From Campylobacterales bacterium (GTDB lineage Bacteria > Campylobacterota > Campylobacteria > Campylobacterales > Sulfurovaceae), in NCBI GenBank assembly GCA_014763895.1, contig JACXUM010000016.1, positions 1-37,171 of the forward strand: a DNA stretch of 37,171 bases. The letters run 5' to 3'. The position numbers were made by a program, and so were the translations under genes. The notes below the pieces were generated by a model. The model did not search any database and was not told the origin of the DNA. It worked only from the letters and a program-made list of their open reading frames with translations. Positions 23,911-31,524 of this stretch are shown here, piece by piece. Numbering within the stretch: position 1 is the stretch's first letter; every line of letters begins with the position of its first letter.

Positions 23911-25362
23911 TCAATTTTCATAGCCTTTTTTTGACGGTTCATTTGTGTGTGCTTTTTGATAGATCGCGCGTATCATATTGCCAAACACGAGATAATGCAG
24001 CGGGGTAAGCAGGTACCAGTAAAGTCGTCCCCAAAGGCCGCGAGGGTAAAAATAGGCTGTCTGTATGAACTCATCTCCCTGTATCTTGAACTCCAGCCAT
24101 GCTTTGCCCGGAACCTTCATTTGTGCCCGCAGAAGCAGTCGTTCATTTTCAACAAGGTCTTCGACTCTCCAAAAATCAACGCTTTCACCGATACGCAGTT
24201 TGTATCTGTCACGTCGTCCCCTGTTGAGACCTGCACCGCCGATGAGTTTATCAAGAGCGCCTCGTACTTCCCAAAGCCACTCATAGCCGAACCATCCCCC
24301 TTTGCCTCCGATGGCACAGAAGGTTTCATAAAGTGTTTTTTTGTCGACATTTGTTATCTTTAAGGTCTGCCGATCCATCAGGATAGCGCTGGATGGATCG
24401 TGCTTGTGTTGCGCTTCCCATAGGTCTACGCCACCTCCCGCATCACTCCAGCGGCTATGTATCTGGTTATTTTCCATCTCTTGTATCGCTTTTTGTACCG
24501 CTTCTTGAAAGCTTGCGGGATGAATATGTGGAAAATATTTTTTGGCATGGTCGTTTTGTACGACCACCTCAGAGGAGAGGCCTTCTATGAGTGACTTTGC
24601 CACGTTATAGGGTACCGGAGTAAAGAGGTTGAGCCAGTAGGAAGAGAGTTTGATACTCAGCACGGGCAGGGGAATGATCCATCGCTTCAAACCCAGTGCT
24701 TTTGCGCAAGAAAGCATCATTTCTTTATAGGTCATCTTCTGGCTGCCGATGTCTACGATAAGATTGTTGTCATACTTCAGGTCTTTGGCGCTATCAAGGT
24801 AGCTGATGACATCATCGACGCCGATAGGCTGTGCAAGTGTGGAAACCCATTTGGGCGTGACCATGACGGGGAGCTTTTCACTCAGATGACGTATGATCTC
24901 AAAGCTTGCACTCCCTGAGCCGATGATGACTCCTGCGCGTATCCAGATGGTCTGTATCTCATCTGGTCTGCTTGAGAGTATCTCGCCGGTCTCTATACGG
25001 CTGAGAAGGTGTTGGCTTGCATGCTCTTTAATACCTAGTCCACCCAGATAGATGATGCGTTTGACCCCGCATTCTACCGCTGCATCAAGAAAGTTTTGAG
25101 CGCTTTGTTTATCAAGCTCACGATAGTTTTCTTCTTGTAAAGAGTGGATGAGATAGTAAGCCACATCGACACCCTCGAGAGCCTTTTGCAGCGCATGCAG
25201 ATCAAATGTATCCCCTTGGAAGACTTCAGCTCTTTCGTGTATGGTTTTGTCCAGACTTTTGGGATTTCGAACGAGAAGTCTCAAATCATGTTTTTGGATT
25301 AGCAGCTTTTGTTTGAGCCTTCTTCCGATATAGCCGTTGGAACCGGTGAGTAAGATTTTCAT
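23911..25362 (-). CDS. DUF2867-type extended SDR (NAD(P)-binding, nucleoside-diphosphate-sugar-epimerase-like)
   Basis: This 483-aa protein has an N-terminal Rossmann domain with TGSNGYIGRRL (6-16). It continues as an atypical extended SDR to about residue 290 and has a C-terminal DUF2867 domain (about 320-470). That domain includes GGKGGWFGYEWLWEVRG and RIGESVDFWRVE, with a membrane-associating stretch YWYLLTPLHYLVFGN. The catalytic YxxxK is not obvious, so it may be a binder rather than a dehydrogenase. It leads the operon with the phasin-like, UbiB-like and lipocalin genes. AAAGG lies 7 nt before the ATG. Confidence 0.9.
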   Translation of the reverse strand: MKILLTGSNGYIGRRLKQKLLIQKHDLRLLVRNPKSLDKTIHERAEVFQGDTFDLHALQKALEGVDVAYYLIHSLQEENYRELDKQSAQNFLDAAVECGVKRIIYLGGLGIKEHASQHLLSRIETGEILSSRPDEIQTIWIRAGVIIGSGSASFEIIRHLSEKLPVMVTPKWVSTLAQPIGVDDVISYLDSAKDLKYDNNLIVDIGSQKMTYKEMMLSCAKALGLKRWIIPLPVLSIKLSSYWLNLFTPVPYNVAKSLIEGLSSEVVVQNDHAKKYFPHIHPASFQEAVQKAIQEMENNQIHSRWSDAGGGVDLWEAQHKHDPSSAILMDRQTLKITNVDKKTLYETFCAIGGKGGWFGYEWLWEVRGALDKLIGGAGLNRGRRDRYKLRIGESVDFWRVEDLVENERLLLRAQMKVPGKAWLEFKIQGDEFIQTAYFYPRGLWGRLYWYLLTPLHYLVFGNMIRAIYQKAHTNEPSKKGYEN

Positions 25363-25396
25363 GCAAGAGCCTTTTAGTGAAGATCTTCTTTAGGTC

Positions 25397-25446
25397 ATTA
25401 TAGAATATTTTTGCGGGGATTGATAGAGTGTTTATGACGATTGGTT
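25397..25446 (-). promoter_or_regulatory. promoter of the shared class, DUF2867-UbiB operon
   Basis: On the minus strand AACCAATCG (25438-25446) and TATCAATCC (-35 region, TATCAA at 25420-25425) are near-identical 9-bp repeats 12 bp apart. The -10 is TATAAT (25397-25402) after a 17-bp spacer. This is the clearest direct-repeat example of the set. Confidence 0.65.
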
Positions 25447-25455
25447 GAGGGGACC

Positions 25456-25505
25456 TATGAAATGACATCAAAGAGGTATGAAAAGAGAAAGGAATGTATT
25501 ATCAT
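25456..25505 (+). promoter_or_regulatory. promoter of the shared class, metallophosphoesterase (leaderless)
   Basis: The half-sites TATGAAATG (25456-25464) and TATGAAAAG (starting 25477) are almost identical direct repeats. The -35 is TATGAA (25477-25482) and the -10 is TATCAT (25500-25505), with a 17-bp spacer. The ATG at 25511 follows after 5 nt. The divergent DUF2867 promoter ends only 10 bp away. Confidence 0.55.
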
Positions 25506-25510
25506 ACCTT

Positions 25511-26428
25511 ATGTGCAAAGAAAGAATAGAAAATACCTATATCATCGGCGATGTTCACGGATGCTTTCATACGATGCAAAAATTGATCGGCAGATTGCCT
25601 GTCAATGCAAGGATCATTTTCGTAGGCGATCTGTGTGACAAAGGCAACTTCTCCAAAGAGGTCATCGAGTACGTCATATGTAACGGGTACGAATGTGTCA
25701 AGGGAAACCATGAACATCTTATGGAGAAGTACCTGTATGATGCAGTGCATAAAGAGATACACAGTCCATGGAGCACAGACTACCGCTATGGAGGCATGCA
25801 GACCTATGAGAGCTACCTGAATGACCATGAAACGATGGACAGACATCTTGCATGGCTCTCAGCGCTTCCGATGTACATCGAGATAGAGCAGTACTTCATC
25901 ACGCACGGTTTTGCCCTGCCGTTTTATGAACACAGAAACAATCCTGTTTACTACAACGACTTTCTGCTTCACCGTTATGAAAAAGGGATGAATGTACCCC
26001 CAAGCAGCGTGGTCAACATCTTTGGACACTGTGTGTTCGATGAAGTGGTCAGCGGCGAGAACTTCTATGGTATCGATACAGGGTGTTCCTATGGCAATAA
26101 ATTGACTGCTATTGAGCTTGGCACCATGCAGATCATACAAGAACCGATGGATGCACGCGATTCGACATACGAGATCAAAGAGATGGCATTGCATCATCTT
26201 GGGGAAGTAGTAGATGAGACTGTAGCACTATCCGAGATTATCGCGCGTATCGACAGACGATTTTGTGAGTTTGATCTTCTTTCGACAGAAGTCGCACATC
26301 ATGTGGTATCAACATATGGCGAAGAGGGTGTGAATGCAGTGCACGGGATGCTGGAGAAAAAGCAGCTTTTTATGAAGCAGGCAAAAAAAGTCATAGAGAA
26401 TTTCGAAACAAAACGACTCATCAAATGA
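25511..26428 (+). CDS. calcineurin-like metallophosphoesterase (PPP/ApaH-like)
   Basis: This 305-aa phosphatase has the metal-binding motifs IGDVHGC near the N-terminus, VGDLCDKG and KGNHEH, then FGHCVFDE and IDTGCSYG, as in serine/threonine phosphatases and diadenosine-tetraphosphate hydrolases. The frame is open further upstream to an ATG at 25478, but that would include the -35 and -10 elements. The ATG at 25511, directly before the conserved domain, is therefore preferred and implies leaderless translation. The C-terminal third (about 220-305) is helical and not typical of ApaH. The substrate is unknown. Confidence 0.88.
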   Translation: MCKERIENTYIIGDVHGCFHTMQKLIGRLPVNARIIFVGDLCDKGNFSKEVIEYVICNGYECVKGNHEHLMEKYLYDAVHKEIHSPWSTDYRYGGMQTYESYLNDHETMDRHLAWLSALPMYIEIEQYFITHGFALPFYEHRNNPVYYNDFLLHRYEKGMNVPPSSVVNIFGHCVFDEVVSGENFYGIDTGCSYGNKLTAIELGTMQIIQEPMDARDSTYEIKEMALHHLGEVVDETVALSEIIARIDRRFCEFDLLSTEVAHHVVSTYGEEGVNAVHGMLEKKQLFMKQAKKVIENFETKRLIK

Positions 26429-26468
26429 CAAAATCGGCATACAAAAGATTCTTTGTTATCTGTAATAT
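26419..26468 (+). promoter_or_regulatory. promoter of the shared class, gene at 26495
   Basis: The upstream half-site CATCAAATG (26419-26427) leads into TGACAAAA. The -35 is TACAAA (26440-26445) and the -10 is TAATAT (26463-26468), with a 17-bp spacer. The upstream repeat overlaps the stop codon of the phosphoesterase. Confidence 0.6.
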
Positions 26469-26494
26469 ATAGTTAAAGATCAGGAGTTACCTTC

Positions 26495-26851
26495 ATGCCA
26501 CACATCGTACTTGAAAACATCGACAACACCAGAAAAGCCTTTGATGCAGTTAGCAGATTTGCAGAGAAAACTGAGAACGGCATACTCAAAGTGATGGAGA
26601 AATACATCAACGACAAAGAACAAAGCGTACTGGTAGACTCACTGGCCATCGAAAACGGCGTAAACCAAAACTTCTTCATCCAACTCTCATCCAAAAAGTC
26701 CAGCCTAACGGTCAGGCTACTGCCTCTGACCGACCCCGAAAAGACAAAGGGCGTCAAAAGTATCATGGCAATGGTGGAAAAACAGATCAAAGATACCGAT
26801 GAGAATATCACATATGGAAAAAACAATCTGGAAGATTTTTTGATACATTAG
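26495..26851 (+). CDS. hypothetical protein, 118 aa
   Basis: This 118-aa soluble protein starts MPHIVLENIDNTRKAFDAVS and has a central strand-rich stretch (NQNFFIQLSSKKSSLTVRLL) and a helical C-terminus. AGGAG lies 8 nt before the ATG, and the gene has its own promoter of the shared class, so I regard it as real. I recognise no family, signal peptide or membrane span. It lies between the phosphoesterase and a frameshifted DUF3592-like gene. Confidence 0.72.
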   Translation: MPHIVLENIDNTRKAFDAVSRFAEKTENGILKVMEKYINDKEQSVLVDSLAIENGVNQNFFIQLSSKKSSLTVRLLPLTDPEKTKGVKSIMAMVEKQIKDTDENITYGKNNLEDFLIH

Positions 26852-26880
26852 GCAAACTGTTCTTGGTTTGTCTTCCTTTA
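26851..26880 (+). terminator. possible weak intrinsic terminator after the 118-aa gene
   Basis: GGCAAAC (26851-26857) pairs with GTTTGTC (26866-26872) through an 8-nt loop with one G-U pair, followed by TTCCTTT. The U-tract is imperfect, so this is only a plausible terminator. Confidence 0.35.
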
Positions 26881-27055
26881 AGAGGATGAGAAGGTAAGGG
26901 TATAAGATTTTTTGATATTACAAAATATATGATTATAAGGTTTTTATTTTAAACTAATTTCAAAGTAGTTACTCAGCTCACATTTTTTATACTATTGATA
27001 CTTTAAAGAAGGGGAAGAGGACATTTTGTTCCTTTTAATATACAAGTTGAGCATC

Positions 27056-27488
27056 ATGAAATATAGCATTACTAAAATAATAAAAAATGATTGGCCTAGT
27101 TTGGCTGCATTCATTGGTCTCCCAATTGTATGGGCAATACATATGTTTTTCCCACTTATCAAAAAAACGTTAGATGGATTGCCTATTTTGTTTCCGGTCT
27201 TGCTAACTTTGTTCCTATTGTATAGTTTTATTGTGGCGAATAAAAAAGATTGTGAAGCTCTTTGCGAGTGGCCAAACTGTAGTTGGCACTGTTACTTCAC
27301 TAAACATTGTAAAAGATCGCGGACGCCTTGAGTTTTCATTTACGCATAATGGCTCCCATGCTTCATCATGGATTCCTGTCCATAAAACAAAACAGGTCCT
27401 TTCATTCACAGTAGGTACTCATGTTAAAGTGGCATATGATTCCAGCAATCCATCTAATGCTATTATTATGGAGCTTTATGCTAAATAA
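27056..27488 (+). pseudogene. DUF3592-like membrane protein interrupted by a frameshift
   Basis: The first frame (from ATG 27056, MKYSITKIIKNDWPSLAAF) encodes two hydrophobic spans ending LLTLFLLYSFIVA. The matching soluble beta domain (GQTVVGTVTSLNIVKDRG ... VKVAYDSSNPSNAII) continues only in the +1 frame to the stop at 27488. This TM plus V-x-G-x-V and VKVxYDPxNP-like tail is typical of DUF3592. The frames meet at a run of six A's (27242-27247). Either an extra base disrupts the gene, or the base is a sequencing or phase-variable indel. A TTG at 27026 with AGAGGA upstream is an alternative start. No shared-class promoter is seen. Confidence 0.65.
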
Positions 27489-27658
27489 GATCTTCGAGTT
27501 AAACTCTACACTGCATTAGTTTATGGTGAAACTAGAACTTCTCTATTCCACATGAAAACCTTATAAATTTCCAAGGTTTAAAGTTGTTATTTAATATTTT
27601 TTAATTTTAATATAAGAGTGGGCACTTTATAGCAGTATTTTTATATAACTGTTTAACT
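27489..27658. terminator. convergent intergenic gap with a possible bidirectional hairpin
   Basis: Between the DUF3592-like gene and the convergent repair gene, AAACCTT (27556-27562) and AAGGTTT (27573-27579) form a 7-bp hairpin with a 10-nt loop in very AT-rich DNA. It could terminate either strand. No gene is seen in the gap. Confidence 0.35.
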
Positions 27659-28390
27659 CTAAGACTTGAACTCGCTCATCAACTCCCGATACAGTAACGG
27701 GACGAAGTTACGCTGAACCTTATAGTTTTTTCTTGACTCGATGGCTACGGTATCGAAAAAGGTTTTCCAGAGTTTTTGGAAATGTTTTTCATCCTCATGC
27801 AGCGTTGGTTCGCTGGCTTCGAGGATGGGGTGCAGCTGCAGGTTTTGCCCGTCCCAGACACAGATCAGACCGCGCTTGATATCATGGATGATGAAGTGTT
27901 CGCTTTTGAGACGTTTGACAAAATGTTTTCCGATCAATGGCAGGACATTGCGTGGCGGAGCGATCTTGGCGTATAGCATCCCGTCATCCAGCATCTCAAA
28001 ACGGGTAAAGGCGTACATCTTGTGGATGGTAGTAAGCAGACGCTTCTGATACCCCTCAACAGCATAGACAACGGGATGCGAAAGATCATGAATCAGGCTT
28101 AGGTCTTTAAATCCCATACGAAGATAGAGCAGCAGGTCTAGTTCAAAGGGCATATCATCACACAAGAAGACATGAAAGATACGTTCGAGGATCTTTTTGG
28201 GAAAGCGCTCGTTGATGCTTTTGGATACTTTCGCAGCTGTTTCAAAATCCGTTTCTATGATCTCTCTCTCGTCAAGTAGTGTCAGGCCGGCGCTGTCCAT
28301 GGTGAGTTTTTCAGGAATATATTTATAAATATAACTTCTGTGAAGCGAAGTGAGGAACCCTTCAAAACTCCCATCATAGGTCCATATCAT
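27659..28390 (-). CDS. TIGR03915-family putative DNA repair/metabolism protein
   Basis: This 243-aa protein starts MIWTYDGSFEGFLTSLHRSY, the usual opening of the family that accompanies a radical-SAM/HhH protein. Further motifs are LSLIHDLSHPVVYAVEGYQK and PPRNVLPLIGKHFVKRL. In some bacteria it is fused to a uracil-DNA glycosylase-like domain, but that domain is absent here. The ATG at 28390 lies 1 nt after the partner's stop with AGGAG upstream. The frame extending to 28492 lies inside the partner gene and is rejected. A role in DNA modification or repair is inferred from the partner and from the adjacent photolyase. Confidence 0.88.
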   Translation of the reverse strand: MIWTYDGSFEGFLTSLHRSYIYKYIPEKLTMDSAGLTLLDEREIIETDFETAAKVSKSINERFPKKILERIFHVFLCDDMPFELDLLLYLRMGFKDLSLIHDLSHPVVYAVEGYQKRLLTTIHKMYAFTRFEMLDDGMLYAKIAPPRNVLPLIGKHFVKRLKSEHFIIHDIKRGLICVWDGQNLQLHPILEASEPTLHEDEKHFQKLWKTFFDTVAIESRKNYKVQRNFVPLLYRELMSEFKS

Positions 28391-28391
28391 C

Positions 28392-29627
28392 TCACAGCTC
28401 TCCTGTGGTACTTTGAATGATATCAAAAAGGCTTGGCTGTGTACCGGGCTTCGGCATTTCAAGCGCAAGCATCTTTGACTCAAGCCGCTCATAGCGAAGT
28501 TCGGTCTGATCTATAGGGCTGCCGCCTGCAGTGATGAAGTAACGTGCACGTTTAAGCGAGATCTTCATCGTATCAAGATCACGTGCCAGAAGCAGTTTCT
28601 GACGTCTGGCCCTGAGTATTTTGTTCACGCTACGTACGCCAAGTCCGGGTACACGAAGGAGTGTTTCACGGTCTGCACGGTTGATCTCGACTGGAAAATG
28701 GTGCAGGCTGCGTAACGCCCACGCAAGCTTGGGGTCGAAGCGTTCATCTAGAAAAGGATTCTTTTCACTGGCGATCTCATCAAAGGCAAATCCGTAAAAG
28801 CGCATCAGCCAGTCTGCCTGATAAAGCCGATGTTCTCTAAGTAGTGGTGGCGGAGTGTTTAGAGCCGGCAGATGCTTGTGCGTTGTAGTGGGGATGTAGG
28901 CTGAGAAGTAGACACGCTTGAGCAGGCTTTTGTTGTAAAATGTATCGCTGAGCTTGAGGATCTCATAGTCGCTTTCAGGACTGGCACCGATGATCATCTG
29001 TGTGCTCATACCCATGACCTTTTTGCCCTGTGTAAGCGCATCGTTTTTGACGATATGCAGAGGCTGAAATAGCTTCTCTTTTGTCTTATCAGGAGCAAGG
29101 AGCGCCAGGCTCTTTTGACTCGGTAGTTCGATGTTGGAGCTGACACGGTCTGCCAGAGCAGTAACGGCACGGATGAGATACTCCGAAGCTCCCGGGATAA
29201 GCTTCACATGGACATAGCCGTTAAAGCCGTGTTCATAGCGCAGGATCTTCAGGCTTTTGAGGATCAGCTCCATCGTATGGTCTTCACTGCCGATGATACC
29301 CGAGCTTAAAAAGAGCCCCTCGATGTAGTTACGTTTGTAAAAATTGACCGTCAGGTCAGCCACCTCTTTAGGGCTAAATGCCGCACGCTGTCTGTCGTTG
29401 CTGATGCGGTTGACGCAGTAGACACAGTCATAGATGCAGTGGTTGGTAAAAAGGATCTTTAGCAGCGAGATACACCGTCCGTCTGCAGAAAATGCATGGC
29501 AGATGCCGCTGGCATGGGTCGATCCTATACCGCCAAAGTCCTGTGTGCGTGTAGAGCCTGAAGAGGAGCAGGAAACATCGTACTTGGCTGAGTCTGTAAG
29601 TATAGCTAGTTTTTCTTCTACTGTCAT
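28392..29627 (-). CDS. TIGR03916-family radical SAM/helix-hairpin-helix putative DNA repair protein
   Basis: This 411-aa radical-SAM protein has the [4Fe-4S] motif CIYDCVYC (C64, C68, C71) preceded by the family segment GGIGSTHASGICHAFSADG. A C-terminal helix-hairpin-helix DNA-binding motif, LLRVPGLGVRSVNKILRARR, suits damaged or structured DNA. With its partner at 27659 it forms a widespread two-gene unit annotated as putative DNA modification/repair, with no proven reaction. It is divergent from the DUF2805-photolyase operon. No convincing Shine-Dalgarno sequence or shared-class promoter is visible upstream. Confidence 0.9.
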   Translation of the reverse strand: MTVEEKLAILTDSAKYDVSCSSSGSTRTQDFGGIGSTHASGICHAFSADGRCISLLKILFTNHCIYDCVYCVNRISNDRQRAAFSPKEVADLTVNFYKRNYIEGLFLSSGIIGSEDHTMELILKSLKILRYEHGFNGYVHVKLIPGASEYLIRAVTALADRVSSNIELPSQKSLALLAPDKTKEKLFQPLHIVKNDALTQGKKVMGMSTQMIIGASPESDYEILKLSDTFYNKSLLKRVYFSAYIPTTTHKHLPALNTPPPLLREHRLYQADWLMRFYGFAFDEIASEKNPFLDERFDPKLAWALRSLHHFPVEINRADRETLLRVPGLGVRSVNKILRARRQKLLLARDLDTMKISLKRARYFITAGGSPIDQTELRYERLESKMLALEMPKPGTQPSLFDIIQSTTGEL

Positions 29628-29699
29628 AGAGGTAGGATAGCCCTATTTTGGTTTCCCGTTTAAAAATATTTCAAAATGTCATACCCTTTGTACAGAAGC

Positions 29700-29749
29700 A
29701 TTGAAATGACTTTGTAAGACTACGAAAAGATTGTTTGATAGCATAAAAT
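29700..29749 (+). promoter_or_regulatory. promoter of the shared class, DUF2805-photolyase operon (leaderless)
   Basis: The upstream half-site ATTGAAATG (29700-29708) leads into TGACT. The -35 is TACGAA (29721-29726) and the -10 is TAAAAT (29744-29749), with a 17-bp spacer. The sequence TAAAATACCTGTATG to the start codon is nearly identical to that of the SRPBCC gene (TAAAATACCAGTATG). Confidence 0.6.
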
Positions 29750-29755
29750 ACCTGT

Positions 29756-30115
29756 ATGATTAAATTAGAACTGTATGAGTTGGAACCCAAAGAGATATAT
29801 GTAGACGATGGATGGCAAGAAGGTATACAGAGAATACCTCCCAAACGCCAAAATCAATCTTCCAAAACGGCTGTCAAGACAGAACTTACTCAGGAAGACC
29901 ACTATCGTATCGTCGAAATGGCATGGCAGGACCGTACCCATTTTGATGCGATCTATGCACAGTTTGGTTTGAGTGAAAATGAGGTCAAAAAACTCATGCG
30001 TAAACTGCTGTCGCCCAGTGTCTTTAAACAATGGCGGAAGCGGGTACAGGGCAGAAGTACCAAGCATGTGAAGAAGTGTATGCACACACCAAGACGTTTT
30101 GAAGGGCCGTGGTGA
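29756..30115 (+). CDS. DUF2805/TIGR03643 family protein
   Basis: This 119-aa protein has the DUF2805 domain at about 41-110: EDHYRIVEMAWQDRTHFDAI, then FGLSENEVKKLMRK and FKQWRKRVQGRSTKH. It looks like a small helix-turn-helix fold with a basic tail. The family is linked to photolyase/cryptochrome genes but has no assigned function. The ATG is 6 nt after the -10 box and has no Shine-Dalgarno sequence, so translation is probably leaderless. Its stop overlaps the photolyase ATG (TGATG). The proline- and lysine-rich N-terminal 40 residues are variable. Confidence 0.9.
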   Translation: MIKLELYELEPKEIYVDDGWQEGIQRIPPKRQNQSSKTAVKTELTQEDHYRIVEMAWQDRTHFDAIYAQFGLSENEVKKLMRKLLSPSVFKQWRKRVQGRSTKHVKKCMHTPRRFEGPW

Positions 30116-31497
30116 TGAATGCTTTTTTAGTCTTTCCCCATCAGCTTTTTAAAGATGTGACACCGCTTAAAGACTATAAGGTTTACCTTGTCGAAGAACC
30201 GCTTTTTTTCACACAATACCGCTTTCATGTACAAAAACTCATGCTCCACCGTGCAAGTATGAAGTGGTATGCCGATTATCTTGCTAGTCAGGAGATCGAG
30301 TCAGAGTATGTAGATGTAGACAGATACGAAGAGGTCATGGGCTCATTGGACGGCATCAGCTGCTATGACGTAGCGGACTTTGACTTGATGACAAGTCTGA
30401 AACAACGGTTTTCATCTGTCATCACTTTCTCCTCTCCCAATTTTTTCAATACGCATGACGATACCCGTTTTATGCACTACTTTTACATAAACCGGAGAAA
30501 AGAGATGAAGATTCTTATAGACCAGGGCAAACCCATAGGCGGGAAGTGGAGCCTGGACAGTGAAAACCGCAAAAAGCTTCCTCTTTCGCTTACTTTGCCC
30601 CAATGGCAGAGCTATGAAAATGCCTATATTGTAGAAGCGAGGGCGTATGTGTCGTGTTTTGATACGTTTGGAGAGTCAGAACCGTTTTACTATCCCGTTG
30701 ATTTTGCCGAGGCAGAGGCCTTGCTGGATGAGTTTCTAGCACACCGTTTTGCAAACTTTGGCGACTACCAGGATGCTATGACACTGAAGGATTCACCTCT
30801 TTTTCACTCGATGGTTTCCTCTGCGCTCAATATCGGGCTGCTTGATCCCGAAGAGATCGTCAAAAGGGCATTGGAAACTCCTGTTCCATTGAATGCGAAA
30901 GAGGGGTTTGTCCGGCAGATCATCGGTTGGCGTGAGTTCATGCGCCGTACCTACGATACCATCGGGGTGCAGCAGCGAACAACGAACTACTTTGGTTTTA
31001 CCAAATCCATACCCGCCAAAGTACTTGAAGGCAAGAGTGGGCTCCTGCCTTTGGACGATGTGATACAGAAGGTCAAAAAACGTGGTTATGCGCACCATAT
31101 TGAACGGTTGATGGTGCTGGGTAATTATTTGCTTCTCACCGAGTGCCATCCTGACAGCGTTTACCAGTTTTTTATGTCAGGCTTTATCGATGCGTATGAC
31201 TGGGTGATGGTGGGTAATGTGTACGGTATGAGCCAGTATGCAGACGGGGGACTGATCACCACCAAGCCCTATGTGAGCGGCAGCAATTATCTGCTGAAAA
31301 TGAGCGATTATCCCAAAGGGGAATGGTGTAAGATATGGGATGCACTCTACTGGCGGTTTATCTATGTGCATCAAGAGCAGTTTAAAAACAATCCACGGAT
31401 GCATTTTGCCCTGCAGGGATTAGAAAGGATTAAGGAGGATACACTCAATGCCCATCTTGAGAGGGCAGTAGCGTACCTGCACTGGCTTGAACGTTAA
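30115..31497 (+). CDS. photolyase/cryptochrome of the FeS-BCP-like (PhrB/CryB) clade lacking the usual cluster cysteines
   Basis: This 460-aa FAD-binding photolyase homologue has FVRQIIGWREFMRRTY, GYAHHIERLMVLGNYLL and the highly conserved WVMVGNVYGMSQYADGGL and TTKPYVSGSNY segments. This clade usually repairs (6-4) photoproducts and carries a [4Fe-4S] cluster. Here the region after KMSDY is short and only C344 and C405 remain in the C-terminal half, so the cluster is probably absent. The ATG at 30115 has GAAGGG 8 nt upstream and overlaps the DUF2805 stop. An upstream GTG (30109) is unlikely. It could repair DNA or act as a light sensor. Confidence 0.9.
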   Translation: MNAFLVFPHQLFKDVTPLKDYKVYLVEEPLFFTQYRFHVQKLMLHRASMKWYADYLASQEIESEYVDVDRYEEVMGSLDGISCYDVADFDLMTSLKQRFSSVITFSSPNFFNTHDDTRFMHYFYINRRKEMKILIDQGKPIGGKWSLDSENRKKLPLSLTLPQWQSYENAYIVEARAYVSCFDTFGESEPFYYPVDFAEAEALLDEFLAHRFANFGDYQDAMTLKDSPLFHSMVSSALNIGLLDPEEIVKRALETPVPLNAKEGFVRQIIGWREFMRRTYDTIGVQQRTTNYFGFTKSIPAKVLEGKSGLLPLDDVIQKVKKRGYAHHIERLMVLGNYLLLTECHPDSVYQFFMSGFIDAYDWVMVGNVYGMSQYADGGLITTKPYVSGSNYLLKMSDYPKGEWCKIWDALYWRFIYVHQEQFKNNPRMHFALQGLERIKEDTLNAHLERAVAYLHWLER

Positions 31498-31505
31498 GTT
31501 CACAG

Positions 31506-31523
31506 GCCTTTGCAGGCATTTTT
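31506..31523 (+). terminator. possible short intrinsic terminator after the photolyase gene
   Basis: GCCT (31506-31509) and AGGC (31514-31517) form a short stem with loop TTGC, followed by A and TTTTT (31519-31523). It lies in the narrow gap between convergent genes. The stem is only 4 bp, so confidence is low. Confidence 0.35.
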
Positions 31524-31524
31524 C

